NCBI GenBank assembly: GCA_947259585.1
Contig: CAMYMV010000018.1
Coordinates: 39,371-103,370 of the forward strand
Length of the DNA: 64,000 nucleotides
Direction: 5' to 3'
From: an uncultured Gemmatimonadales bacterium
GTDB taxonomy: Bacteria; Gemmatimonadota; Gemmatimonadetes; Palauibacterales; Palauibacteraceae
The first letter of the stretch is position 1. Every line of letters starts with the position of its first letter. The notes beneath the pieces are model-generated. The model saw nothing but the letters and a program-made list of their open reading frames with translations, searched no databases and was not told the DNA's origin. The position numbers were made by a program, and so were the translations under genes. Below, in pieces: positions 15,021-24,061 of this stretch.

Positions 15021-15463
15021 GTCCGACCGAGATAACGCGCAGCGGGATTCCGCATGATCGCCGCTCGAGAAGCGGAGGGCTGTCACCCAACGGTTTCACG
15101 ACGATCGAGTCGATGATCGCGCTCCTCCTGCTGACGATCGTCGGCCTGGGGATCATGTCGGAAATCGTCGTGGTGCGGTCGGCCGACAAGTTCGCCGGGG
15201 AGCAAACCCGAGGGGTCGCGCTAGCGGTTCGGAAGCTCGAGGAGCTGAAGGCGCTGCCCGCGGCGAGCGTGGTCGCCGAGGCCGTGACGGCCGTGGATGT
15301 CAATGGCAACGAAGGGTCGGGTCCCTACCGCCGCCGAGTGGACGTGGCCGAGGGCGTGGACGGCAAGGACACGAAGACCATCACGGTGGTCGTCGAATAC
15401 CCGACCGGAAAGATGGGCCGCCATTCCGTCCAGCTCACCACCATCATCTACTCGGGCAACTGA
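15017..15463 (+). CDS. PilV-type minor pilin (operon A, gene 2)
   Basis: 148 aa. Prepilin motif NG-FTTIESMIALLLLTIVGLG with Glu+5, then a helix containing TRGVALAVRKLEELKAL and a short beta C-terminus. The length and the AxxxLExLKAL helix fit PilV/GspI-like minor pilins. It overlaps gene 1 by 4 nt and is followed 3 nt later by gene 3. Presumed part of the priming tip complex of a type IV pilus or of a pseudopilus (family knowledge). Confidence 0.82.
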   Translation: MSPTEITRSGIPHDRRSRSGGLSPNGFTTIESMIALLLLTIVGLGIMSEIVVVRSADKFAGEQTRGVALAVRKLEELKALPAASVVAEAVTAVDVNGNEGSGPYRRRVDVAEGVDGKDTKTITVVVEYPTGKMGRHSVQLTTIIYSGN

Positions 15464-15466
15464 TCG

Positions 15467-16450
15467 GTGGCACGCGTGAAAGGCAGAGCGCTCGTTCGCA
15501 ATCGACGGGGTCTTGTGCAGTCCCTCGATCGAGACGGCTTCACGATCGTGGAGCTGCTCGTCGTCATGCTGATCGGCGGGTTGGTCATATCCAGCGCCAT
15601 CGGGCTCCTCAAGACCGTGCGGTCGACATCCCGGACCGAGAGGCTCGTGGTCGATGTTCAGGACAACGCCCGCTACGCGCTCAGCATGCTGACGCGCGAC
15701 CTGATGGAGGCGGGACAGGGGATGGACCCTAGCTTGTCTTTCGGCCCTGTCGCGGTCGGCGACGGCGGTGCGGGGAAGAACGACACCCTGTACATCCTCT
15801 TCGCCGATCCGGGGACGCCGATTCACGCGGTCGACGCGCCCCCCGGCAACCCGAAGAAGAAGATCGACGTGCGGATCACCTGCTCCGACCCGGTCACGGA
15901 TATCGAGAAGGGCGACTTCGTATACCTGGCGAGCGGGAGCGCACGCGCGGTGGCCCACGTCAACCACGTGAATCGGGCTACCACCGGCACCTGTAGCGGA
16001 GACCCTAATGAGATCATCGGCACGCTCAAGCTCGACGTATCCGCGGTGGAAAGCGAGAATCACGGTTGGGTGCTAGAGGCCAACGAGGCCGGCGCGGCGC
16101 TCGAGAGGGTGAACGCGGCCGTCTACTTCGTGGATGATTCGGACCCGACGCACCCGACCCTCAACCGCGCGACGGAATACGACGGCGGTTGGGTGGAGAT
16201 GCCGATTGCCGACATGATCACCGAGTTTCGCGTCGATCTGATCTTCGCGGACGGTGATGTGCTTTCCGTCGCCGATTCGGGCGACGGCGACCTCACCAAC
16301 GACTTCGACGACATCAACACCGTGCGCCTTCACCTTCGCGGATCGACGCGTCGAGCCGACAAGGATCTCGCCGGTGGCCAGCGAGTCGACCGGGACTACA
16401 CGATGAGCGTGACGCCGAGGAATCAGCTGTACACGAGGAACCGTCAATGA
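15467..16450 (+). CDS. PilW-type minor pilin (operon A, gene 3)
   Basis: 327 aa from a GTG directly behind gene 2. Prepilin motif DRDG-FTIVELLVVMLIGGLVIS, Glu+5, then RYALSMLTRDLMEAGQGMDP, the ARxAldmLsrDlReAG signature of PilW-like proteins. The rest is a large beta domain with acidic Asp-rich turns (DSGDGDLTNDFDDINTVRLH) that may bind calcium. The C-terminus overlaps the next start by 4 nt. Paralogous to 21339-22190. Confidence 0.82.
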   Translation: MARVKGRALVRNRRGLVQSLDRDGFTIVELLVVMLIGGLVISSAIGLLKTVRSTSRTERLVVDVQDNARYALSMLTRDLMEAGQGMDPSLSFGPVAVGDGGAGKNDTLYILFADPGTPIHAVDAPPGNPKKKIDVRITCSDPVTDIEKGDFVYLASGSARAVAHVNHVNRATTGTCSGDPNEIIGTLKLDVSAVESENHGWVLEANEAGAALERVNAAVYFVDDSDPTHPTLNRATEYDGGWVEMPIADMITEFRVDLIFADGDVLSVADSGDGDLTNDFDDINTVRLHLRGSTRRADKDLAGGQRVDRDYTMSVTPRNQLYTRNRQ

Positions 16451-18228
16451 AGCGCGCTCCCACATCTCCGACGGCCCAGGGCCGACTCGACGAGGGCGGC
16501 TTCGCCCTCGTCGCGGTCCTCATCCTGTTGATCGCGATGATGGGTCTGGCCGCGGCGATGCAGCTCGCCGGGCGCACGGAGATTCGGATAGGAACGAACC
16601 ACTACGTGGGAACTCAGGCGTACTACGCGGCCGAAGCGGGCGCCGAGAGGTTTCTCGCCCTGGTGAGCGAGAAGATGGCCAACGGCAACCTGACGCCGGA
16701 GATGGTGGCCGAAGCCGCGGCCGCGCCGCCGACGATTCCCGGCTACACGTTCGTCGAATACTCGGCAGTCCTCGCTCCGAGCGTCGTGGCCCGGCAGATC
16801 CCGCAGGGCCCGTTCGCCGGCCTCACTAGCCTGGATCGAGATCTTACGGTCACGTCATCCGTGGAAGGCCCGAACGGAGCCCGGGCGACCGTCATCATGG
16901 ACGCGCGTGCGCAGGCGATCCCGATCTTCCAGTTCGCCGCCTTCTACGAGGAGGATCTCGAGAACTTCCCCGGCCCTCGCATGGACATCCGAGGCCGCGT
17001 GCACACGAACGGCGATCTCTGGATCGACAGCATCACGGGTCTCTACCTCTGGGGCATGGTGACCACCGCCAAGGACATTCACATCGAGGCGAAGGCATCG
17101 GGCGGCGACCCGGCGAGCGATGGTCGCGACGTCTACATCCGGCTGAACGACGGCACCTGGGTCGAGGTCCTACAGGACAGCCACGCCTTCGGCGCGGACC
17201 ACGACCCGCTGACCTTTCCGACTCCCGCTCAGGATCAGGCGTTCGACGACTGGTCCAAGTCCACGTGGGATCACAACATCCAGACCCGGGCCAGCGGCGT
17301 TCGGCCGCTGAAGCTCCCGATCCCCGAAGGCGTCGACCCTTACGAGCTCGTCCAGCCCTGCACAGGCGCCGAGCCGGCGTCGCTCGCCGCCGTGAAATAC
17401 GCCTGCAACGCGGGCCTGCAGGTTCGGGTTCAGGGTACCGCGCTCGAGGTCCTCAACGCGGGCGGCGCGCCACAGGCGATGCCGCCGGGCGCCGTGACCT
17501 ACGGCATCAACAAGTTCTACGACGACCGGGAGCAGTCCTCCAGCGCCGGCAACGGAGATCCAATCGGCGCCACCAACTCGAACTCGGACCGGGAGGTGAT
17601 CGAGATCGACCTGAACGTGTTCGATGTGGCCGACTACCAGAACGGCCTCATCTACGTGACGGCCGACAAGACCAACCCGGGCGGCCCGGACGCGGTGGCC
17701 GACGAGCAGCAGTACACGGTTCGGGTCCGGGGCGGCCAGATGCTGAAGGCCCCCCTGACGATCGCCACGGATCTCCCGCTCTTCGTGCTCGGTGACTACA
17801 ACAACGTCCCCGGCCAGTGGCAGCCCGCGTCGTTCGCCTCCGACGCCATTACGATTCTCTCGAACAACTGGAGCGACGGCGCCGCCGGCGAGGGCGCGGA
17901 ACCGCCGGCCACGGAGACGGAGGTCCAGGCCGCGATCCTGGCCGGACACAGCCCCACGCCGTTCTTCGGCTCTCCGGACGGAGGGGGCTGGCTCAACAAC
18001 TTCCCGCGCTTTCTCGAGGGGTGGGGCGGTGTCAAAGCCACGATCAACGGATCGCTTGTCTCGCTCTGGTTCGCCCAGAAGGCCGTGGGCGCATACGACG
18101 GCCACTACTACGGCGCGCCGAACCGGGACTGGTACTTCGACCAACGCTTCACCGACCCGGCCAATCTCCCGCCGTTCACGCCAGTCGTGGGCCAGGTCCT
18201 GCGCATGGGATTCGCCCGCCGCTACTAG
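16447..18228 (+). CDS. PilX-like minor pilin with large C-terminal domain (operon A, gene 4)
   Basis: 593 aa. The N-terminus EGGFALVAVLILLIAMMGLA is a PilX-type signal without the usual Glu+5, followed by TEIRIGTNHYVGTQAYYAAEAGAERFLAL, the canonical YyaAEaGae box. From about residue 155 it carries a large domain starting FQFAAFYEEDLENFPGPRMDIRGRVHTNGDLWI, similar to domains annotated as DUF4900 in some pilin-like proteins (from memory), with many aromatic/Asn motifs. Much longer than ordinary PilX (about 200 aa), so the extra domain is probably the exposed tip. Ends the operon; a TadG-like gene follows after 268 bp. Confidence 0.8.
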   Translation: MKRAPTSPTAQGRLDEGGFALVAVLILLIAMMGLAAAMQLAGRTEIRIGTNHYVGTQAYYAAEAGAERFLALVSEKMANGNLTPEMVAEAAAAPPTIPGYTFVEYSAVLAPSVVARQIPQGPFAGLTSLDRDLTVTSSVEGPNGARATVIMDARAQAIPIFQFAAFYEEDLENFPGPRMDIRGRVHTNGDLWIDSITGLYLWGMVTTAKDIHIEAKASGGDPASDGRDVYIRLNDGTWVEVLQDSHAFGADHDPLTFPTPAQDQAFDDWSKSTWDHNIQTRASGVRPLKLPIPEGVDPYELVQPCTGAEPASLAAVKYACNAGLQVRVQGTALEVLNAGGAPQAMPPGAVTYGINKFYDDREQSSSAGNGDPIGATNSNSDREVIEIDLNVFDVADYQNGLIYVTADKTNPGGPDAVADEQQYTVRVRGGQMLKAPLTIATDLPLFVLGDYNNVPGQWQPASFASDAITILSNNWSDGAAGEGAEPPATETEVQAAILAGHSPTPFFGSPDGGGWLNNFPRFLEGWGGVKATINGSLVSLWFAQKAVGAYDGHYYGAPNRDWYFDQRFTDPANLPPFTPVVGQVLRMGFARRY

Positions 18229-18496
18229 CCCCGGGGCTTGGAGGGGGGTGCGGTGGCAGCGACCCCCGCGGCTTGCTCGTCTGCCAGTTTTGCCTTGTGG
18301 ACCAGGCCGAACACCCGCCACGGCAGCGCGCCAGAATCATAGCGTTCAACACGCTATCGTTGCAGCAGATACGCCGTTGCGCCCCCACGATGCACAGGCC
18401 ATGTAGTATCCTCGCCACTCTTGCGCGGTCCGCTGCATAACTCATCTTTACAGGCTCGTCGTTCCCGGATTCCGCTGTAGAACAGGAAGTAGATTT

Positions 18497-19822
18497 ATGA
18501 CGTTGCCTCGTCCGCCCCTTCGACACTCCTTCGCCCGACAACTCTACCGGCGGTTGCCTCTCGCCGTCGGGTCCGACGAGCACGGCTCTGCGGCGGCGTT
18601 CGCGGCGATCGGCATGCTCATGTTGCTGGGCATGGTGGCCCTCGCCGTGGACGTCGGAATGCTGGTCGGTGCCCGTACCGACTCGCAGCGTGTGGCCGAT
18701 TCCGCGGCGCTTGCAGGCGCGGCCTCCTTCATCACGGCTCCCAACGACGCCGACCGTCCGAGGACCTGGGCGCTCGAGTACGCGGCAAAGAACACCATCC
18801 ATGGCACGGTCGCGGATGTGCGAGCCGAAGACGTGGACGTCCTGATGGCCGAGAAGAAGGTCCGCGTGCGCGTCCGGAACATCGCGGCACGCAGCAATGC
18901 GATAAGGACGGTTTTCGCGCGTGTGCTCGGATGGGACGAGGTGAACGTAGGGACCGTCGCGGCCGCGGAGGCCTCGGCTGCGGGCGCCGGGAACTGCATG
19001 CTGCCCCTCGCCCTTCCGGATCGCTGGACCGAAACCGTCAATGACGATCTCTTCCTCGGGCCTCCGGAGGACCTCTACATCCCGTACAGCGGGAACGGCC
19101 AACAGTGCCCGGCCGGGACCGGGCCGCCGGGGGGCGGACCTGGCTGCGACTTTACCGGCTTCTTCCACGGCGACATCAATGACATGTGGGAGCCTCTGAT
19201 CGAGATCAAGGTGCAGTCAGGTCCCGCCGACCCTGAGGACCCCGACTACGTGGCGAGCCCCTGCACCGAGGCAGCAAGCTGGCGCTGCTGGTTCCAGCCG
19301 GAGTCCGTAAACAGCGGTCCGACCGGTGGTGGCGCGAACGATCTGCGACCCTGGATCCTGGATTGTCCCGACAACACGATCACGATCGCGATCGGTGACA
19401 CGATATACGCGGGCTCCGCCTCCGGTAACATGCAGAGCCTCGTCCTCCAGGACTTCAAGGACCTGGTCGACACCCAGCCCGGCGTCTGGGTCAATGACCA
19501 CACTACCCACCCCTCGGGCGGTTGCGTCACGATGACCGGGGGATCCAGCGAAGTTTGTCTCGGCTCCGCCGACAGCAAGCGCATCCGCTTCATGCCCATC
19601 GTCAAGACGGACGCCGTAACGGGCACCGGCGGTGGCGTCAAGGCGCCGATCATCGGTCTGGCATGCGTGTTCGTCGAGAAGGTGGCGACCGAGATGAGCC
19701 TGCCGCACGGCATGCTTCCGCCTCCGGGCCAGTGGAACGTCTATGTGAGGCTCACGGACACCTGCTCCGGACTCGCAGGAGGGGAAGGCCCCATTCTGAA
19801 GGCCATCCGCCTCGTGGAGTAG
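18497..19822 (+). CDS. TadG-like protein 1
   Basis: 441 aa. Short basic N-terminus, then EHGSAAAFAAIGMLMLLGMV and ALAVDVGMLVGARTDSQRVA, DSAALAGAAS: the TadE/TadG-type membrane anchor and helix. Then VRVRNIAARSNAIRTVFARVLGWDEVNVGTVAAAEA, typical of TadG N-domains. From about residue 170 it has a second, Cys/Trp-rich domain (WRCWFQPESVN, GGANDLRPWILDCP, SGNMQSLVLQDFKDLVDT, VRLTDTC) shared with the paralogue at 25765-27033. AGGAAG precedes the ATG. A strong bidirectional terminator follows. It probably acts with the pilin operon beside it as a surface-exposed partner (inference). Confidence 0.8.
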   Translation: MTLPRPPLRHSFARQLYRRLPLAVGSDEHGSAAAFAAIGMLMLLGMVALAVDVGMLVGARTDSQRVADSAALAGAASFITAPNDADRPRTWALEYAAKNTIHGTVADVRAEDVDVLMAEKKVRVRVRNIAARSNAIRTVFARVLGWDEVNVGTVAAAEASAAGAGNCMLPLALPDRWTETVNDDLFLGPPEDLYIPYSGNGQQCPAGTGPPGGGPGCDFTGFFHGDINDMWEPLIEIKVQSGPADPEDPDYVASPCTEAASWRCWFQPESVNSGPTGGGANDLRPWILDCPDNTITIAIGDTIYAGSASGNMQSLVLQDFKDLVDTQPGVWVNDHTTHPSGGCVTMTGGSSEVCLGSADSKRIRFMPIVKTDAVTGTGGGVKAPIIGLACVFVEKVATEMSLPHGMLPPPGQWNVYVRLTDTCSGLAGGEGPILKAIRLVE

Positions 19823-19873
19823 GCGGTCGCCAAGCTAGCCGCACCGCGTCCCGCGCCAAATCCCGGAATGCCG

Positions 19874-19899
19874 AAGGGGCGGCCGTTTGGCCGCCCCTT
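19874..19899. terminator. Bidirectional intrinsic terminator
   Basis: Perfect 11-bp stem AAGGGGCGGCC/GGCCGCCCCTT with loop GTTT, then CTTCTT on the + side. It lies between the convergent TadG-like gene 1 and the PilX-like gene of operon B. Confidence 0.85.
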
Positions 19900-19938
19900 C
19901 TTCATGTTTGACCCGTGCGCGAGGTCCCTAAGTGGCCC

Positions 19939-21048
19939 CTAAAAGGTCTCCACCCAGGTGCTCGGCTGCTCGGCCACCACGGGGGGGAGGATGAAATTGT
20001 CCAGCATCGCGTTCGCGTAGCAGGAGTGGTAGTACATGTGCGGCGACCCGTTTCCGATAGTCACCTCGCCCGGACTGCCCCCTGTCAGGATGTTCAGGCC
20101 TGCGGTCATGGTGCCCTTGATGTTGACGCTACCCGAGATCTCGAAGGCACCACCGACGAGGATCATCCCCTTCCACACGAAGCTTCCTGAGATCTTGACG
20201 TCGCCGCCGATCACGAGGAGGCCCGCGCCGCTCTCGCCGGCGCCCAGCCGGACCTCCCCCGACCCCTCGTTGTCCACGAACTGTACCGGCCAATCCTCGA
20301 TCGGAAGATCCTCCGTATCGGGCAGGTCCCTCGGGTCAGTGACCACGTAGTCGTGCTCGAGCACCGTGCCATCCTTCGTTCCGGCCCAATCGATCCCGAG
20401 CGCCTGGGCGAGTTCCAAAGGGGTCGCCAACGCGTCGTCGACCGGGGGGTTCCCAAAGGCGATATTACCGATCTTTCCCTTGAACATCCCGGTCGGGGTG
20501 CGAACGCCCGCGATCGGAGGAGCGGCAGGACAGCCCGGAACCGTATGATCGCCTCCGTTTGCCTTGGCCGCCGCTCCCTTCACGTTTATGCCGGCTATTG
20601 TCGTGAGGGCCGCCTGCCCGAGCAGTCCCGGAGGGGGCGCCCCCTGTTTGAATATCACGAGCTTGCTGACCGTTCGCTGCGACACGGAGCCGTCCGGCAT
20701 GGTGGCGCTGCCCACCGCGCTCACCAGATACATGGTCGCGGTGGCCATGTTGACGAGAGGGCTCGCCGTCACGACGGCCGAGCCGCCCGCATACGAGAAG
20801 CCTTGACTCGATGCGACCGCCGTGTCGTTGGCGGCCAGGTAGTCGTTCAGGGCCGCGTCGGCCACGTAAAAGGCGGTCACGCTCGTCGAGTGGTTGCGGC
20901 TGACCTGGACTTCGGTCTGGGAGGTCACGAAGCCTGCCGCGGCGATCACGGACACCACGATCAGGGTCAGCAAGCTCGCGATGAGGGCAAAGCCGCCCTC
21001 TTGAGGGTCAAGCCGCGTGTGGGCCGTTTGGCTTTGTGTGTACTGCAT
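19939..21048 (-). CDS. PilX-like minor pilin (operon B, last gene)
   Basis: 369 aa from the ATG at 21048. N-terminus DPQEGGFALIASLLTLIVVSVIAAAGFV, a PilX-type signal helix without Glu+5, followed by VQVSRNHSTSVTAFYVADAALNDYLAAND, the YyaAeaa box. A beta-rich C-terminal domain follows, with repeated glycine-valine strands (GEVRLGAGESGAGLLVIGGDVKISGSFVWKGMILVGGAF) like a right-handed beta helix. A frame to 21165 exists, but the extra part is not pilin-like. 290 bp separate it from the PilW gene upstream, so it may have its own promoter. Confidence 0.8.
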   Translation of the reverse strand: MQYTQSQTAHTRLDPQEGGFALIASLLTLIVVSVIAAAGFVTSQTEVQVSRNHSTSVTAFYVADAALNDYLAANDTAVASSQGFSYAGGSAVVTASPLVNMATATMYLVSAVGSATMPDGSVSQRTVSKLVIFKQGAPPPGLLGQAALTTIAGINVKGAAAKANGGDHTVPGCPAAPPIAGVRTPTGMFKGKIGNIAFGNPPVDDALATPLELAQALGIDWAGTKDGTVLEHDYVVTDPRDLPDTEDLPIEDWPVQFVDNEGSGEVRLGAGESGAGLLVIGGDVKISGSFVWKGMILVGGAFEISGSVNIKGTMTAGLNILTGGSPGEVTIGNGSPHMYYHSCYANAMLDNFILPPVVAEQPSTWVETF

Positions 21049-21338
21049 CGTCAACCTCGAGTCATCAGACCGGTGGCCGCGCCTGGCCACCCGGCGGTTC
21101 GCCCACCCGACCGTCGCACGATCGGGGCGTAGCGTTCGGGACTCGTCCCAAGACCACGCACCCATCTACATGAGCAACTTCGGCGCCAGTTCCGGCCGGC
21201 CATGCCTGGCCTCGTAACCGTATGGACCGGTTTCACTTAAGAGGATTGCGCGGCGGCAGTTGTGGCGCCGATTCCACAGTGAGCCCCCGTTGGTCGTGCA
21301 GAATCCCGCCCCCGACGGCCGACCTCCGGAGGGAAGGG

Positions 21339-22190
21339 CTAGTTACGAAGTGGGATGTCGAACTCCAGGCTTCGCTCGACGTCGAAGTGATCGTTCTCGT
21401 CCACCGCCGTGGCGATGATCCGGATCGCGTTCACGTCCGAGAGCTGGGGATCTGGCACCTTCCCCTTGATTTTGGTCCCATCCCGCAGCCAGTAGTTGAA
21501 CTCCGAGTCCGTATCGAACGGCCCCGCGAGCTCCTGCGAGCCGCGCCAGATCGCGACCCCGTTTCCGAACACGGAGTTGGCGAACCGGTAGGTCAACCGG
21601 CGGTACTCTTGCACGATACCGCCGACCTCGGCGGCCACCTGGAACGGGAAGGTGCCCAGCTCGATGTAGTCGGCGTCCGCACCGGTACCGGGAGCCCCGG
21701 CCGCCATGCAGACCCCCTTCGGGCCCGCTCCGCTCGAGACGACGGTGCCCGTGAGGTTATCGGCATACGCGAAGGTCGCGGCATAGGGGCCTGAGTAGGC
21801 CGTTCCGCGAAACCCGGCTGGCAGGTTGGCGTTCGTCACGTTGTCGAAGACGAAGAGGGTCGTGGTGAGACCTATGTCATCCACCTCGCACACCACGGCA
21901 CGAGCAGTGGCGAAACGGACCGAAACCGAGTCGAGCTCGGCCTCGATAATGTCCAAAGGAGACGCCAACCGGAGCTCGGCCGACATGAGATCTGCCGCGG
22001 CGCGCAGGTTCTGCTGCGCAACGACGGTCGACTCGTTCCGCTCGTAGAAACGTGTCTGACCAAGGAGAATCGATATAAGGGCGCTCGCCACGAGGCCGCC
22101 CACCACGAGCCCCACCAGGACCTCGACGAGCGTGAAGCCGGCTCGGCGGGTCATGGATCCGGTCTCGGATGCTTTGTCATGGTCAGCCAA
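21339..22190 (-). CDS. PilW-type minor pilin (operon B)
   Basis: 283 aa. Prepilin motif RRAG-FTLVEVLVGLVVGGLVAS with Glu+5, then QQNLRAAADLMSAELRLAS (PilW helix) and a beta domain ending LEFDIPLRN. The TTG at 22190 is preceded by GGAGGTG at the right distance; the ATG at 22154 (MTRRAGFTL) is an alternative. A C-terminal paralogue fragment, with the same TYRFA.SVFG.G.A.WRG.QEL core and ending ELRN, lies at 23359-23865. Confidence 0.82.
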   Translation of the reverse strand: MADHDKASETGSMTRRAGFTLVEVLVGLVVGGLVASALISILLGQTRFYERNESTVVAQQNLRAAADLMSAELRLASPLDIIEAELDSVSVRFATARAVVCEVDDIGLTTTLFVFDNVTNANLPAGFRGTAYSGPYAATFAYADNLTGTVVSSGAGPKGVCMAAGAPGTGADADYIELGTFPFQVAAEVGGIVQEYRRLTYRFANSVFGNGVAIWRGSQELAGPFDTDSEFNYWLRDGTKIKGKVPDPQLSDVNAIRIIATAVDENDHFDVERSLEFDIPLRN

Positions 22191-22208
22191 GGAGCACCTC
22201 CGGGGCGC

Positions 22209-22622
22209 TCAAGGGGTCGGAAGGTCGCGGGCCGAGTAGAGACGCGTCCTGACCTCGTGAGGCCCGAGCATGTCTCTGCCACCCACCTGTACGAGCACTT
22301 CCTTCACGCCGGTTGCAGGGGAGGTGACGGTCCGCGTCACCTCGTAGGCGAACCCGCCGATCGTTACCGTGTCCTTGCCGCTGACTGCGTCCGCGAAGCC
22401 GTCCTGATGCACTTCCTCGAGGACCTGTTGAGCGGCGAAGGACTGACCTGTCTGATAGTCGGAGAGGCGGCTCTGGCTGGCCACCGACAGGCTGAGTCCG
22501 GCGACGGCCAACAGACCGACGGCAAGGAGCGCAGCGGCGATCAGCGCTTCGATCAGGCCGAAGCCGCTCTCCGCGCCCATGGCCGCGCCCGGCTGCCTTC
22601 GCTTCTCTGACGAAGAGGGCAT
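22209..22622 (-). CDS. PilV-type minor pilin (operon B)
   Basis: 137 aa from the ATG at 22622, preceded by GGAGG. Prepilin motif ESG-FGLIEALIAAALLAVGLLA with Glu+5, then QTGQSFAAQQVLEEVHQDGF and a short beta domain. It starts 4 nt after the FimT-like gene and ends 18 nt before the PilW gene. Confidence 0.8.
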   Translation of the reverse strand: MPSSSEKRRQPGAAMGAESGFGLIEALIAAALLAVGLLAVAGLSLSVASQSRLSDYQTGQSFAAQQVLEEVHQDGFADAVSGKDTVTIGGFAYEVTRTVTSPATGVKEVLVQVGGRDMLGPHEVRTRLYSARDLPTP

Positions 22623-22626
22623 GCGA

Positions 22627-23139
22627 TCAACTACCTCCGGCGGAGTCAACCGTCCGATAGCGGGCCAGCGCGTTAACCACGACCCGCAGCGACTTGGTTC
22701 GGCCGAATACATCGATCTCGCCACCACCGGCTCCCAGCAGGAGTCCGCGGGAGTTGAAGGTCAGCGAGTCTCCGGTGAAACGAACATCCAGCCTGGTGAG
22801 CGGGAGGTCTGAATCCGGGGTGAACTCACGATTCTGGAACACCGTGCCTGCCCTGTCGCGGATCTCGTAGCTGATCGCCGGTTCGTTCGCGGCGAGCGAC
22901 ACGTTGCTCCTCGTGCGGATCGCCAGGCCGCGCGTCAGCGCGACGTCCGAGCCGACGACCGCTGCCGCGCGATCGACGACCGTTCGCTCTCTGAGCGTCG
23001 TGATGCTCTCGGAGCCCACGAGCAGCACTAGGCTAAGGATCGAGATAGCGATGAGCATCTCGATGAGCGTGAAGCCGCCTTCGCCGACACGCACTCGGCG
23101 TCGCTTCTTTTCCCTAACGATCGGTGTTGCAGGACACAT
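22627..23139 (-). CDS. FimT/GspH-type minor pseudopilin (operon B, first gene)
   Basis: 170 aa from the ATG at 23139; a TTG at 23172 is also possible. A basic leader (EKKRRRVRVGEGG) precedes FTLIEMLIAISILSLVLLVG with Glu+5. The rest is the short GspH/FimT beta domain (VALTRGLAIRTRSNVSL, LTRLDVRFTGDSLTFNSRGLLLG). First gene of the minus-strand minor-pilin operon, which mirrors operon A in gene order. Confidence 0.82.
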   Translation of the reverse strand: MCPATPIVREKKRRRVRVGEGGFTLIEMLIAISILSLVLLVGSESITTLRERTVVDRAAAVVGSDVALTRGLAIRTRSNVSLAANEPAISYEIRDRAGTVFQNREFTPDSDLPLTRLDVRFTGDSLTFNSRGLLLGAGGGEIDVFGRTKSLRVVVNALARYRTVDSAGGS

Positions 23140-23358
23140 GGCACCACATGAATCGAGCAAGGATCGAGCCAACTGGCGGAACGATCTCGCGCCCCAGCTC
23201 TTACATCCATATGTATCTTAACAGCAGTGGCTTACGGGTATTCTGTACCTGGCAGTCAGATCAAGCGAAGGGCGGAAGCTACGGCTGGCAACGTCAGCTC
23301 CGGCACTTTACAAGGGGGTTCTCAGAGCCTCGGGGCTCGTTTCCCCGGCCAGGGCACC

Positions 23359-23865
23359 CTAGTTGCGGAGCTCCACGTCGTACTCGTAGTCCTGTGCGAA
23401 CTCGAACCGATCGTCTCCGTCATCGATCGCCGTGGCTGTGACCCGGATCGCGAGCACCTCGCCCAGCTTCGCCCCGGTGACCGTGCTCGACACGCTGCCA
23501 TCGGCCATCACGTAGCTGAACGCCGCATCCTCAGCGAACGGCCCCACGAGCTCCTGGGGTCCTCGCCACAACGCGGTGCCGCTACCGAACACCGATGGCG
23601 CGAAGCGATACGTCAGCAGCTGGTAGGCGCGGACGAACGAACCGCGATCCGGCACGTTGCCGTACTCGGCCTGCCAGCCCCTCACGGAGCGGTAGGCCCA
23701 GTCCGGAAGGCTTGCCGGTGCCCCGTTGGCCGTGCAGATGGCCTTCGGCCCGGCCGCAGCGCCGCGATCAAGCGAAGAGCCACGGCGCGTGAAGCTGTTT
23801 TCGACGCATTGTGCAACAACTGGCCGGCGAGGGGCCGTTTTGCTTGCGCTGAAGCGGCGTTTCGC
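23359..23865 (-). pseudogene. PilW-type minor pilin, 5'-truncated fragment
   Basis: An open frame of 169 codons with no normal start reads VVAQCVENSFTRRG, AGPKAICTANGAP, YQLLTYRFAPSVFGSGTALW, RGPQELVGPFAEDAAF and ends YDVELRN. It matches the C-terminal half of the operon-B PilW (TYRFANSVFGNGVAIWRG...IPLRN). The prepilin signal, helix and N-terminal half are absent, and the frame is closed by TAG at 23866-23868 beside a decayed tRNA-Arg. A GTG at 23685 could start a 108-aa product, but without a signal it could not enter a pilus. Confidence 0.8.
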
Positions 23866-23945
23866 CTATTCCTTCCCTGTCGCCAGCAGGCGTATCGGTC
23901 GGCCCCGCAGGCGCAGCCTGTTCGGGGTCGCTTTTTTCGCTGCTC

Positions 23946-24021
23946 GTGCCCGTAGCTCAGCCTGGATAGAGCGTCGGCCTCCGGAGCCGAAGGTCACAGG
24001 TTCGAATCGCTGACGGGGCGG
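23946..24021 (+). pseudogene. Decayed tRNA-Arg (CCG)
   Basis: The D arm and anticodon arm are intact (TCGGC-CTCCGGA-GCCGA). The 3' strands are not: the T stem ACAGG faces GCTGA, and the acceptor GTGCCCG faces CGGGGCG, so only about four acceptor pairs form. It looks like a tRNA whose 3' end was replaced. It adjoins the truncated PilW fragment. Confidence 0.65.
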
Positions 24022-24061
24022 CTGACGACCGCCGAGCGGCGGCTTGGTCGGGCTAGAAGGG

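Noticed and set aside
14160..15086. 308-codon minus-strand frame over the FimT-like gene
   Set aside because: Arg/Pro-rich, no signal or domain, antisense to a clear pseudopilin gene.
16447..18321. Minus-strand frame of 383 codons over the PilX-like gene
   Set aside because: No start context or domain, antisense to a coherent pilin-operon gene, typical GC-rich shadow.
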